NCBI GenBank assembly: GCA_019671135.1
Contig: JAHRHY010000005.1
Span: forward strand, 2,108,001 to 2,172,000
Direction: 5' to 3'
DNA from: Linnemannia hyalina
Lineage: Eukaryota; Mortierellomycota; Mortierellomycetes; Mortierellales; Mortierellaceae
DNA length: 64,000 bases
Part shown: positions 39,374-50,386 of the stretch, one piece after another
Layout: each line of letters starts with the position of its first letter
How positions within the stretch are numbered: position 1 is the stretch's first letter
Program-made: the position numbers and the translations under genes
The notes under the pieces: generated by a model
Seen by the model: only the letters and a program-made list of their open reading frames with translations
What the model was told of the DNA's origin: nothing
Database searches by the model: none

Positions 39374-42300
39374 ATGCGTTTCCAATCATTGCTGCTTCTC
39401 GGCCTCCCTGCCGTGATGGCACTTGTCAATGCCGCCGAACCAGCAGGCGATGTCTATCGATCGGTAAGCTTGACTCCCTCTTTCCATCGTCATATCACAC
39501 ATCCCCTTTTCCCCCTTTACATGCACCCAGTCCGTCCCCCGTCCACCTCCTTCCATCCCTCCACCTCACACTTTGTGTCATAGTCTTTTGTCTATCGCTC
39601 CCTCCTATCACATCACATAATCACAAATTACAACAAATTATCAAGACACAATCAATCAAATCTGCCTCTCATTCGAGTAGAAGGAAAAGAAGGGAAAAAA
39701 AAGAGGGTGGACGAAGGGAAAATGAGAAAGGAGACTATGCCCAATCTAGCATGGACATTATTGGCCCTGACTAGACCATATGAAAGGAAGAGAGAAAGGA
39801 GAAAGAAAGAGAGTTTTTTTAGTCCTTCCAAGCGGAACGAATGACCTTCCAACTCGTACACATCACACATTTGGATTAAAAGTGTGGTCTTGTCTGTTTT
39901 GTTCAATGGTAGTTCCCATGTGTTTGCGCCCTGTCGAGCAAGCAAGGCAAAAGCAAAGCAAAGCATGTCTCAGTCAAATCAGCTGCATTGCACTCCCTGA
40001 TGGCTACGATTGGTGTTTTGTGCCAGCTTGAATGAGAGCGAGGGAATTGCTTGCTATGTTTGGACATTGAGACTGACGGGTCAACAAAAGGGACGAACAA
40101 ACAAAACGCTGGAAGAGAAGGGGATTGAGAGCCTTGTGCGATTCTTTCATTTTTTAATTTGTGCCAATTTATTTAATTTGCCAGACACACCGTTCTTGTA
40201 CGGTCATTTTTCAGTTTGTTTGTGCGTTGTTTGTTTGTTTGTTTGTTTGTTTGTTTGTTTCTTCGCCATTGGCAGAAGAGGGAATTGCCCTCACCACTTC
40301 AACGCCCGCCCTTCCCGCCCTCTCCATCCTACTCTATCCCACACCTCTTTCTCACACTACACCTGCTGCATTATCCCCTCCACGCAACCTACCCAACGGA
40401 AAAATAAGTCACATACACACACTTTCTACGTCCATTCGTTTCTTGGCGCAATTGCTTTCATACGCTGTGCCAGAGACCAAGGCACCGCCTCTGTACACAT
40501 TCCTTCAGTGACACACAACAACACTATGTCTCCGAAACAATGCTTTGTTGTGCTCCTCCATCAATTGAAGATCACATTTCGGGGAGCAACTTCCATGTCG
40601 AAGGGCAAACAGAGGACCCTTGTCCTGTTTCCAACCTTGCCCCGTCTCTTTTACCCCATGACCTCATGTTCCCCTGACCATCATCCATTAATGAACTTTA
40701 CAACGTACGCTCATCCATGTTACATCCTATTTATCTTTGACCTCAACTTCTAGCCATCATATGCAGTGGCGCGTCGAGGCATCGCAGACAGAACTGTGTA
40801 TGCCGCCGAGCCAGGATTGGACCTGGACCTAGATCTGGTAACTGGCGATGAAGATGGGGAAGATGGCCCTGATTCCTTTGCTGCCGAAGCCGGCGACATC
40901 GTTCGGGTGCCCGTAATCGGTACTACTACCACCACCCCGACCTCAGAACCAAAGCCCAAGAAGACGATATCGGTATCAACGTCGTCAAAGCGCAAGACCA
41001 AGAAGCCTACCACCACGGTCAAACATACGTTGCCACCGACAACAACTACAAGGGCAAGGACAAAGACGACGACGACGACGACTACAGAGGATGACATTGG
41101 TGACCCTACTCCTCGTCCTCCCACTTCGCATACAACAACAAAGTCAAAGTCGCATCGTACTCTGCAGCCTTCACAGTCACCACCTTCGTCGCCCCCTCCT
41201 CAGCACACGGCACCGACGACGACCACCAGCCCTGTTACGGTCCCCCATACGACTACAACTGAGTCTCATCAAGAAAGCCCCACAGTTGAGCCTCGTAATC
41301 CCGAGACTACGCCTCACACAACAGGAACTCCCGCACACGAGAGCGGCGCGTCAACTGTCACGGTTCCTCCAACAACCACTACCACGACTACTGCCGGCAG
41401 CATTAACCCTTCCCATGATGGATCTGTTAGTGACTCGCCTACACCATCGACGCCAACAGGACCCCACGAGACGCCAGCTCCTACCGATTCCAGCTCGGTC
41501 ACTGCGACAGTGTCTTCATCGCCAATGGCATCACCCAGTGTGTCAGTTTCCGTGCCCGTGTCACCCTCGGTCTCCATCGAGCCTACACAGTCAGTCTCGG
41601 TCTCCATCGAGCCTACACAGTCAGTCTCGGTCTCCATCGAACCTACACAGTCGGTCACTCCTATCGAGAACAGCCCCAGCTCCATCAGCGTTACAGCCTC
41701 GCCCACGGTGACCCCATCAACAACGCCCAGCCCGACCCTCATCTCTGGACGACCCAGACCCGGCAACGACACGTTTACACTGCCTCTGCCCAGCAACGGC
41801 ACTTTTACTTTGCCTCTGCCCACCAACGGCACTTTTACTTTGCCTCTGCCCACCAACGGCACTTTTACTGTGCCCGTCACGACTCGTAAACCAAGACCCA
41901 CTGGCACCTTGACAACAACAGTGAGCAGTAACTCGACCGCTACAACAACTGTGCGCACCACTCATGTTCCATCTCCCACGGTCACCATTCCAACCACAAC
42001 CACCACAACTACAACAACGACCACATCCACCACGACCACAACCACGACCACCACTACGACCACTACTAAGTCAAAGTCTCATCGTCCTCGCAAGACCACG
42101 ACGCCTTGGTTGCCCAGTTCGATCGAGCCCGTTGCCCCTCCTAAGACAACCGCGACTCCTTCGCCTGGCACCTCGCTCCCAGATGTGGTCATCCCCAACC
42201 TGCACCCGGATATCCCACCCAACTCGTTTAATGTCCAGTTGAGACTCCAGCACGTCTCGTACTACCAAGTCATCTATAACGGCGTCCTTGCAGCTCAATT

Positions 42301-42967
42301 GGTCTCGTTCATCCCTGAGCAGCTCAGCTCTTTGCTCAAGGTCGACAGTGACGACATCATGGTCCTGGCGATCCGTGATGCCAGTCGCCACACTGCTGGA
42401 TCCAAACGGTCTCTTCGACAACGCGACAACAGAATGGACGACCGAGGCGATTTCAGGAAACGGGGTCTGGTCACCAGCAACAGTGGCGACGATGCCGTCC
42501 AGGTGATTGTGTCGATCCCCAAGAGCCACTACTGGGCCCTCTCTGGATTGCTCAAGGACTCCAATAGCGGTCTGTACACGGCTAGCCCCGAAAACTTTGG
42601 TCAGTACATTGATTCGGACTTCCCACTCAGCAACCGACCTCCTGAGGCGGCGTCCAAGGGTGGAAGCAGCAATACCCCTTTGACTGGAGATAATCTCGGC
42701 ACTGGAGACCCCAACCTGGTGACCAATGCTGGTACGAGCGGCGGATCAACTTCGAATGGCGCCATTATTGGATCGTTGGTTGGTTTGGCGACGGTCGCGT
42801 ATGTTGGTATTGCGATGTTGGTGGTTCGCCGGTACCGCCGGAGACGACAGGCAGAGCAGGATGAGGCCGATCGGAGACTGCAGCTCCAGAGGAGCATCTC
42901 TGCGCCTATCACCGCCCCCGTCAACGTCCAAGGTGGATCCCAGGGATGGGGATGGCAAGGCCAGTAG
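39374..42967 (+). CDS. Single-pass signalling-mucin-like membrane protein
   Basis: Two exons, 39374-39463 and 40754-42967, separated by a 1290-base intron (GTAAGC donor, TTCTAG acceptor, phase 0); 767 residues. Exon 1 is a signal peptide (MRFQSLLLLGLPAVMALVNAAEP). Next comes an acidic patch and a long S/T/P mucin region with basic KRKTKKP blocks. It contains three 10-residue repeats (SVSIEPTQSV) and repeated GTFTLPLPTN units. A folded membrane-proximal part follows (FNVQLRLQHVSYYQVIYNGVLAAQLVSFIP). A single TM segment lies at about 700-721 (AIIGSLVGLATVAYVGIAMLVV), then RRYRRRRQ and a short cytosolic tail. The architecture matches Msb2/Hkr1- or Wsc-type wall sensors; orthology is not shown. 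AATAAA copies lie at 43136-43146. Confidence 0.82.
39464..40753 (+). other. 1.29-kb intron of the mucin-like gene
   Basis: Longest intron in the window, and it directly follows the signal-peptide exon. It contains a (TTTG)n tract at about 40227-40260. No motif-bearing open frame was recognised inside it. Confidence 0.7.
40227..40260. repeat. (TTTG)n microsatellite
   Basis: About eight tandem copies of a 4-base unit, inside the long intron of the mucin-like gene. Confidence 0.85.
41567..41656 (+). repeat. Coding minisatellite, 3 x 30 bp (SVSIEPTQSV)
   Basis: Three copies of a 30-base unit in the mucin region. The first two are identical and the third differs at two bases. Each encodes ten residues, so copy-number changes would stay in frame. 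Confidence 0.95.
41798..41875 (+). repeat. Coding minisatellite, 30-bp unit (GTFTLPLPTN)
   Basis: Two full near-identical copies and a third partial copy, preceded by a related divergent unit (GNDTFTLPLPSN). This is a second in-frame repeat in the same protein. Confidence 0.9.
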
Positions 42968-43135
42968 ACGGGATGTCGTCTGCACACCTTGACACACATT
43001 CCTTTTTTGTCATCATTTTGCATCCATGAACCAAAATTTTCATTCACACGAAACAACAAGAAGCACAATCCCTAACGACATATCATTATTTATGTTCACT
43101 TCCTTTCCTTCCCTCCTTCTACCCTCACATTTAAA

Positions 43136-43146
43136 AATAAAATAAA
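43136..43146 (+). promoter_or_regulatory. Overlapping AATAAA poly(A) signals of the mucin-like gene
   Basis: Two AATAAA copies in tandem, about 170 bases past the mucin stop, in an A-rich tract followed by T-rich sequence. Confidence 0.45.
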
Positions 43147-44625
43147 AAAGCCCTTTTTTTTTTTTCCTCGTACACGAACCCGGTCCTAAGAATGCGTGGG
43201 GAAAAGCGCATTGGGTTGAGCAAAAAGGAATGAGAATGCCGCACAACCGTTCAGGTGCGATTGTAGGGGTCACAATTGACTATCCGTCGTCAAGTGTCCA
43301 TCCTGCTCTAACCCTCCTTGGACCAACAAAAGTTCCAAGGGAATACTCTCAATAGAACAAAACAAAGTTGTTCGTTGGTTACTTTTGGATCTTCTGAATG
43401 GCAGTGACCCCCCTTGTCTGTGCATGAGTCTAACAATCTTATCTCAAGGCCTAATGGTCGTTTTGATGAGAGGAGCGAAAGGAAAAGGAGTTTCAAAAAA
43501 TAGAAGAGATGTATGACAAAGGGGCAAGAAGCATTACGCATTTAGGTTCTGAGCAACGTTTTCTAGTCCCGCACGTGTCATGCATGGTTGGGCGAAGTTT
43601 ACTTTTGTCTCTCGCGTGTTTTTTTTTTTTTTTTTCTGTTTCTTTTGCATGTGTGTTCCTGGTTCAAACTGTTGAGATGCCGTGGCTCCTTTTGGTTTTT
43701 TGTTAATGAGAGTGTTTCCTAAACAGACCTCAGGAAACGCTATTTTTTTTTCTTTACCGCGTACAAACTAAACATCCTCACGTTCTTCGTTCCCGCTTGC
43801 CTTTTTTTCCACTCCTCTCATGTTTTCCCCATTGTTGCCAGTCGAAAAATGAAATGGTGGCGTAATTAATGGGAATGAAGGGAGGGGGGTGGGACAGGGT
43901 GCGGCACTCAAGAGATACTGATCTGTCATGCACAAACATCCAACATACATACAAACATGCTGTACGTGTAGATGATGTTCGTTGACGAAGAAAAGAAGTA
44001 GGAAAACACGCTCGAGTAAAAGAATACACAACGGCTCGGATCGACAATGAGAGTGGAGGCTACCTGGAGAAAGATGAACGAGGATGAGAAGAGGAGCTGA
44101 AGATGGAGAAAGATATGATGGCCATGGCGAGGGAAGAAGGAAGTTGTTAATGACGAATGGTTAGAGGTTTGATCGAGGTTGGAAGGAGAGTGGGTGAGAA
44201 GAGAGGAGGAGGTGTGAAAGGTACCATGCCGTTGCTTAGTATCGCCATCGTCATTATAGACGCGCTTTTTCTCGATCCTCGCTGTTGTCGAATAAAGAAG
44301 ATGCATGCTTTGAAAATAGAAGCGTTGGTCTGAGAAGGTCGTTTGTTGAAGAGATGTGTAAGGTGTGAGTAGAGAAACGGAACGAGGAGGAACGGCAGAG
44401 GATGTATTAGTGACGAGGAAAGGGAAGGCTATCCTACTAGATATCCATGAACAAGCAAAAGCTAAAGAGGAGGATAGCAAGGTGAAGACGAGGAGACGTG
44501 TTTGCCCAGTTTTTGGGAATGGGTGATAGATGTATCTCGTTCCCTGATACACTCTACTCTGTCCAGTCTGATTGTTGTTTTTTCCTTCTTGCGACCCAAA
44601 CGACCTCGAATCAGGATTTGACTCC

Positions 44626-44640
<15 letters not shown>

Positions 44641-44665
<25 letters not shown>

Positions 44666-44730
44666 TCCTCTTCCCTTTCATCTTAGCTTCCCTTTCATCT
44701 TAGCTTCCCTTTCATCTTAGCTTCCCTTTC
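44641..44730. repeat. (TC)n tract followed by a 17-bp minisatellite
   Basis: Twelve TC units (44641-44664). Then three perfect copies of the 17-base unit CTTCCCTTTCATCTTAG (44670-44686, 44687-44703 and 44704-44720) and a truncated fourth. Confidence 0.93.
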
Positions 44731-45649
44731 CTTCATCTTCCCATTTTCTTTCACAATTCCCTACCACTCCTTGGCTCATCTTTTCATCACCTATGAAAAT
44801 AAGGAGTCTCCTGGTATGCATATCTCTTTCACCTGTGTCGATAATGTGTTCTACCCCTTCTAAGCTGTCAAACCCAATGTGAGTTCTTATAGTTATGCTG
44901 ATGCCCCATTGCATTACTTTCTGTACTCTCATTCACGTTAGAACATCAGCAGGAGCAAACTAAGAGTGATGGCAACCTGCACTACAGCTGACCTCAATAA
45001 AACTGACTTTTCGCGTTCTCTCCATTGCGCGTTTCTTTTTATGTCGTGGTTGTTCGATATAATTATATTTTGCTCATTTCTTTCGCTCTAGTCCGTCCCC
45101 TCATAGGCCAACCCAGTCTCCTTTCTACAATACTTGAATCAAGCGCTTAGCATGTTATTGCATAGTTTCTATCGTACAAGTTCTGACGAGATAAAATGAT
45201 ACTAAAATGATACTATAGCAAGAAAAATGAAAAAAATGAAAAAAATGATAAAATCGCCATTATTATATCTTTGTCTGCTTCAGCGTTCAACCCTCCAGAT
45301 ATCATCGCCAAGCAGACACACCGCATTCAATTCGCAGATCGCGCGTGCAGGTTGTTTGAAAACGCAAATCGCTATGGGACGACCCCTGGCGTAGAAAAAA
45401 AAAGGGGATAAATCCGAATCGACATATCTTCATCAGCTCCAAAAAAAAAAACATATCGAAGGCTCGGCTAGCTCAAGAAACTATATGATCCTCATAGTTC
45501 TCAACAATTGTATTGTCGATATGCAAGCCTATTTTTTTTCTACAATGAAACGAATGTCACGATCAAAAGCTCTTAGAAATCGTTCAAGGATCCCTTCTGT
45601 CTGCGGAAGATCGGTGTTGATGAATGGAAGCCCAGCATCAGCAACAAAT

Positions 45650-45665
45650 GGGGGGGGGGGGGGGG
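45650..45665. repeat. poly-G tract (16 nt)
   Basis: An uninterrupted run of 16 G in intergenic sequence. Confidence 0.9.
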
Positions 45666-46292
45666 TTTGAATGGCCTCAGCTGCCAGAACAATAGGACAG
45701 AATCTCATCGCACCAGGTGTAGCAACAACAGAATGCCCACTACCTCAAAAGGCGGATGTATAAGCATCCTCCTATTTCAGTTTAATCCTTCATTCTCTGG
45801 GGCACGTAGATGTCATTCGACTGACTTCTTTATCCGACAAGTATCTTTCTTTTATACGTATGCCCAAGGGTCTTGTGTAGCATCTTTGATGCATTCCCTT
45901 TCACCGGACCCTTTCGTTTTTGTGATGGCTTGTAGCCAAAAAAAAAAAATGCGCTATCGAAATGCACGAGGGCAGAGGTATTTCAATAATCAGTGCTTAC
46001 TTTTTTTTGGCAAATGTCAAGGATTGAAACTCCCTATTGTCACCTCATTGTTCGAAGTAAAAAAAGGTGTTCTTCTCTTTGAGTTTGGCAGACGCTCATT
46101 GTTAGTTGCTTAGCTTCGTTCGTCCTTGTTTCCTCCCTTCGGTCTTAAAAGTAGAGAAACCACGTTTGTTAAGAATAAATGAGCACAAAATGAGTGTTCT
46201 ACAATCACTTGAGGGCGAAGCAAAGAAACCCTCTCATGTTATTGTGTAAGACTGGACAGAGGCTTTGTTGGTGAGCAAAGAGTGCGACGCCT

Positions 46293-46298
46293 TTTATT
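46293..46298 (-). promoter_or_regulatory. poly(A) signal of the PPxY membrane protein gene
   Basis: AATAAA on the minus strand, about 88 bases past the stop codon. Confidence 0.45.
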
Positions 46299-46385
46299 AG
46301 ATAAAGTACAATGAGAAAAGAGGAGAGTGTAAAGGTGAAACAGAAACTTTTTTCCCTTCTGGCTGGTATGAATGGGATGTTGGAG

Positions 46386-48101
46386 TTACAATGAACCAGG
46401 GGTGGTAGTAATAGTAGTCGAGGGGGTAGTGGATGGGGCAATGGCTGTATCGTACTCTGGAGGGAGACTGGGGAGGGCTGCCTCAGGTGCCATAGGGATA
46501 TAAGGAGGTGGTCCTTCACTCCGGAGTCGGTTCAGTATAGGATGTTGTTGTTGGTTGGGTACGATGACGACAAGTCCTGACTCGCTGGTACTGCCACTGC
46601 CACTGCCACTGCCAGTGCTTGAAATGGATCCGGCGAAACTAACACGATTAGGTGCATGTATCTGTGAAGTCGATTGCATATTTGGGGTCGATAAACGGTT
46701 GTTGGTAGACGTGGTGCCGCCTGTGCTCGTGCCCGTCGTGCTGGTCGAGACAGGGGTGGAAGAACGACGACCCGATCCTGACTGGTGGATATTGTTCCTT
46801 CCTGCAAGACCGTCACGGAGAATATGGAGATGCCGTGAAACCGTGAAGGAAAATGCTGGAGATGGGGCGGTGATCACGGGAACAGATGACATGTGACTAC
46901 CCTCCTGTTGCTCCTGGTGCCGGTTCTGATGCTGCGGGTGCTGGTCAAGGCGATCGGTAGAGTTCAGAGGTGTTGTGGTGAGGATGTTGGCGTTGGGGGC
47001 CATGATTGACCGTTGGATGATAGTAGGAGAAGTCGAGGGGGATGTAGTTGAGCTTCCTGGCGTGGTAGTAATAGTTGTTGTGGTGGTGATTGTTGTTGTG
47101 GTAGCCGCTGTTGTGTCTGTCGAGTTGGTCTGAAGGGTAGGGCGGGACGAGGCCATATAGGCGTTGACGGAGTCATCGTCATCGACCGAGGGCGAGGAGA
47201 GGGCGGGAGTGGAGGAGAGCAGGCCGAGGTGGGAGGATGCATAGTGAGCCTGGGCAGGGTAGATAATAGTCATCTCTGGGTCTAATGACGGTTCGTCAGC
47301 GGCATAAGCGCGGTATTGTGGAGGCGGGCATCCTAAAAATAATAAGGAATAGACTGTTAATACAAGGGTCCTTTGAGGCAGGATTCCCGTTGTTCCTCTC
47401 TTTCAAGCCCAGTTCCAGGGGAGGGAGTGAGTAACTTTGACAATAGCTGGCGAGTCTGTTATCATTTGTTATTTGTCACACAAATAAGCAATTTTAGAAA
47501 AAAAAGAGAGCATGCGATCACGATGATGTCAACCCAAAGCGTATCGGGAGCCCTGTTACCCTGTCTGTCTCTCTTTCATTCGGTCTGTAGCCTGTCAATC
47601 GCTCTTGGACTTGACCAAAGCGTAAGGCAGATAAAAAGAAAAAGATGAAGGGGAAAGATGGGGGATGGGTGTAATTGCTTCTCAGTGTCAGAAAGTAAGG
47701 GGAAAGGGGGAAGGGAAAATGTTTACTGTACCTTCTTCATCCTCGGGGCGATAAGTTGCGGTATGTACGGTACGTCCACCAGATTCACTGTCGCCGTTCT
47801 GTTCCTGCAGACGCCGACGACGGTTGCGACGGACTCGGTGAATGGCGTAGAAGACGGCAATAAGTCCAGCGACGAACGCAACAAAGTAAAAGATCGTTGC
47901 CACCGGTACACCTCCGGAACCAAAGGCGCCGCCTAGAGAGGGAGTAGTGTCTGTTGCTGTGGGTGCTGGTTCCGAGGTTTGTGAGACAGGGGTGGGGTAC
48001 ACTGTAGCAAAGGTTGTTGTCCTTGTTGATGATGAAGAAGAGGAAGGCGAAGGAGAGAGGGAGGGGGACACTGACATGCCAGAGGTGGCTGTTGGTGGCA
48101 T
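46386..48101 (-). CDS. Single-pass membrane protein with three PPxY motifs (RCR-like)
   Basis: Two exons on the minus strand, 48101-47732 and 47332-46386, joined EDEEG-CPPPQY; 438 residues. It has an S/T-rich N-terminus without a signal peptide. One TM segment lies at about 65-87 (PVATIFYFVAFVAGLIAVFYAIH), directly followed by RVRRNRRRR, so the long C-terminal part should face the cytosol. That part has PPQY at 127-130, PPPY at 398-401 and PPEY at 414-417. It also has low-complexity T/S/G runs. PPxY motifs bind WW domains of Rsp5/NEDD4-type ubiquitin ligases. One TM helix plus an Arg cluster plus PY motifs is the plan of yeast Rcr1/Rcr2 and other Rsp5 adaptors. Adaptor function is inferred; orthology to Rcr is not shown. 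Confidence 0.78.
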
Positions 48102-48800
48102 GTTGGTTGTATGTGTGAGTATGTGAGTAAATGCAGGTCGGATAAAGGTGTGTTCAGGTACAGATACAGAGTATGGAAGGAGGAGGGTGGGAGTGAGAGT
48201 AAGAGACGGGGTTATATGCAAAGGCGATGAATGCGAACAAAAGAAAGTGAAGACAGAAGAAGAAAGAAAGTGAAGACAGAAGAAGAAAGAAGAGACAAAA
48301 GGGAAAAAGGGAAGGAAATAAGTATCGGGGATGAAGACTGGGGGTGTTGAGTCAGTCAAGAAGAAAGAAGGAAGAAGAAAAGAAAAAGAGGAGCGAGCAC
48401 GGACAGGGGTGTCATCAAAGAGAAGGGCGATAACTGACTAACTATCACGGGTAGGCAAGAACTGGAAGCACGGTTTACCCTCCTTCCCTCCTACCCTCAA
48501 TTAAGTCCAAGCTGGCAATGCTCCTCCCCTACACCCTCGCTCTTCTTCCTTGTTGCGCAACCGGATGAATAGTGAACACAACGAAAAAAAACTCCATCAA
48601 ATAACCCCTCATTTGTCCACTTTCCTTTTGTTATTCCTCTCACAAGTCTGGGCCACTGGCCACGGTTTGTTTGCGGGTTTCATTTGGATTTGGGCATCCA
48701 ATGTCATTCGCAACAAGCACTCACTATCCTGCGTATACCTTGACTGTCTGTACCTTTTCATGCAATAGGTTCTCTTTATTCTCGATCTTTTCAACTTTCT
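48102..48800. promoter_or_regulatory. Promoter region of the PPxY gene and 3' region of SDH4
   Basis: 699 bases between two minus-strand genes. A/G-rich on the plus strand (C/T-rich on the coding strand) just upstream of 48101, as expected for a leader. Confidence 0.4.
48775..48780 (-). promoter_or_regulatory. poly(A) signal of SDH4
   Basis: AATAAA on the minus strand, 21 bases past the SDH4 stop codon. Confidence 0.5.
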
Positions 48801-49916
48801 TTATGCTGTCCAGGCCTTCTTGACCAACTCAGTCAATCCAATGTCCGTGGCGTTGAACTCGTAGCAGCCGTACAAGGCAAGGACAGTGATACCGCGGAGG
48901 GACCAGGTGAAGGCTTTGTATCCAAGGTCACCGACCTTGCCAGGGTGAAGGTAGTCGGTGATCATGGCGTCGAATCCGACGTGGCAGTGGAATGGGACAA
49001 CAACACCCAGGAGACTGTCTGTGATGGGGTGAGCACCCTGCATGGCCGAGGCGGCAAACAGGGGGACCAACGAGACCGACAAGAGACGCTCAAAGTCCCA
49101 GTGGTACGATCCGTGAAGCTGGTCAGGTTTGGGCTGTCTGTAAGGAACAGCCTTGTAGACCTCCGTCACATCGGCAGCGGTCTTGCCAGTGGCGGCAGCG
49201 GCATTGCGCGCTATAAAAAAGGGTTGCGTAAGAACCAAGAGTGGAGTTGGTCAAGGTTAGTCGTGTCACTCCAGAGTTGTTGTTGTGTAGAATATTTGTG
49301 CGTGTTTGTTGGAAGGGTCCTGTTGCTCAAACACTACAACAGGATAGCAAATGAAGTGACACGCGACAGAACAGCACGCAAGCACACACACGACGATATA
49401 GCAGTAATGTGGGGTAGTGTGTATTCAGCTTGATGCTTTGGTAACTGGTTGGGTGTTGCTTGTGTTCAGTTGGTGTTGTTGACATATGAAGGAGGCATGT
49501 GTGTCGAGGACAGAATGATGAGCCATCCCCGGAATTTCCCATTTCAGTCTGTCCAAAGTGTCGCGCTGATTGTTGGTGATTGTCACTCGTGAGGATATAT
49601 GTATGTCCTCTCTGCTCCTATTTGTTGTTTACTGTCTCGTAGTCGGTCGCTATGGGTGGTGTCAGGTTGGTTCTGGATTTCTTAAATCGATCGAAAGCCG
49701 AGTTGTTGTATTTGCGTGTGTGTGTGTCCTTCGCTGAAGTGGGAAGTATGCGTGTGTGCGTGTGTATATGTGTATATGTGTATATGTGTGTGTTTTGCAC
49801 GTACAGGCGTGGAAGTAGACACGGGAGTGGGTGGATGAGGAGGCGCGGAGGGCAGCGACGATGCGGGGGGAGGAGCGGCTGATGGCCAAGGGCGAGGCGG
49901 CGAGACGGAGAGCCAT
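48801..49916 (-). CDS. SDH4: Succinate dehydrogenase cytochrome b small subunit (CybS, complex II)
   Basis: Membrane-anchor subunit of mitochondrial complex II, which passes electrons from succinate to ubiquinone. Two exons, 49916-49805 and 49210-48801, with a 594-base intron; 173 residues. The N-terminus is a mitochondrial presequence (MALRLAASPLAISRSSPRIVAALRA: Arg, Ser and Ala, no acidic residues). The mature part starts near YRQPKPDQLHGSYHWDFERLLS. It has three predicted TM helices: LLSVSLVPLFAASAM; ITDSLLGVVVPFHCHVGFDAMITDYLH, with the heme-region His and the DY motif typical of SDHD; and AFTWSLRGITVLALYGCYEF. Family length and motif order are normal. Head-to-head with the KDEL-ending protein gene. 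Confidence 0.93.
49766..49789. repeat. 8-bp tandem repeat TATATGTG x3 in SDH4 intron
   Basis: Three copies of an 8-base unit within a longer alternating TG/TA stretch (about 49750-49792) near the 5' end of the SDH4 intron. Confidence 0.8.
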
Positions 49917-50386
49917 GGTTGCTTGTAGAAGAGGACGAGGGGGTATGTGAGAGAGAGGAGAGAGAGTGGGGAGTGAAGAGAGTGTGTGTGTGTGTGTGAG
50001 AGAAGGAGAGTGCGCTAAAGAAGGAAAAAGCCCCGAAGTCGTCTTTTTCCGAAGCGGACAGCAGAGCAAAGTAAGGGAGAGCGAAGGAGGGGTAACAATC
50101 CGAGTGAACAGCACATGCGATCATTTGCTTGTTCCTATTCGTCATAAAAATTTTAAAAAAAGTGGGCGAAATATATATATTTCAACTTCTCATTCTTCAC
50201 TTCTCTACTTTATCAACACTCTTATTCTTCTCTTCTCTTTATAGTCATTTTCAACACGGATCCGAACATATATTGCCCACCATTCCCTCTCAGCATACCT
50301 TCCGTCTCGCAGCTGCCGTTGTCGCCGTCGTGCCCCTTCTCCTCCTCTTCATCCTCCTCCTCTTCCACTCCGCCATATCTCCCAAC
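49917..50386. promoter_or_regulatory. Divergent promoter of SDH4 and the KDEL-ending protein gene
   Basis: 470 bases between the two ATGs, with a G/A-rich half (49920-50040) and a T-rich half. The possible upstream coding extension of the plus-strand gene (about 50245-50386) lies within it. Confidence 0.4.

Larger units (their letters stand above)
42968..46385. other. Convergent gene-poor region
   Basis: 3.4 kb between convergent genes. It contains a T run near 43620-43636, a (TC)12 tract (44641-44664), a 17-bp minisatellite and a G16 run. No supportable gene was found. Confidence 0.45.

Noticed and set aside
40010..40753. Plus-strand open frame of 247 codons inside the mucin-like gene's intron
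   Set aside because: It includes the (TTTG)n repeat and lacks motifs; the intron model joins signal peptide and mucin in phase without it.
43926..44681. Minus-strand open frame of 251 codons
   Set aside because: The start is the translated TC tract (poly R/E) and the rest is S/L/F-rich without motifs; it spans simple repeats.
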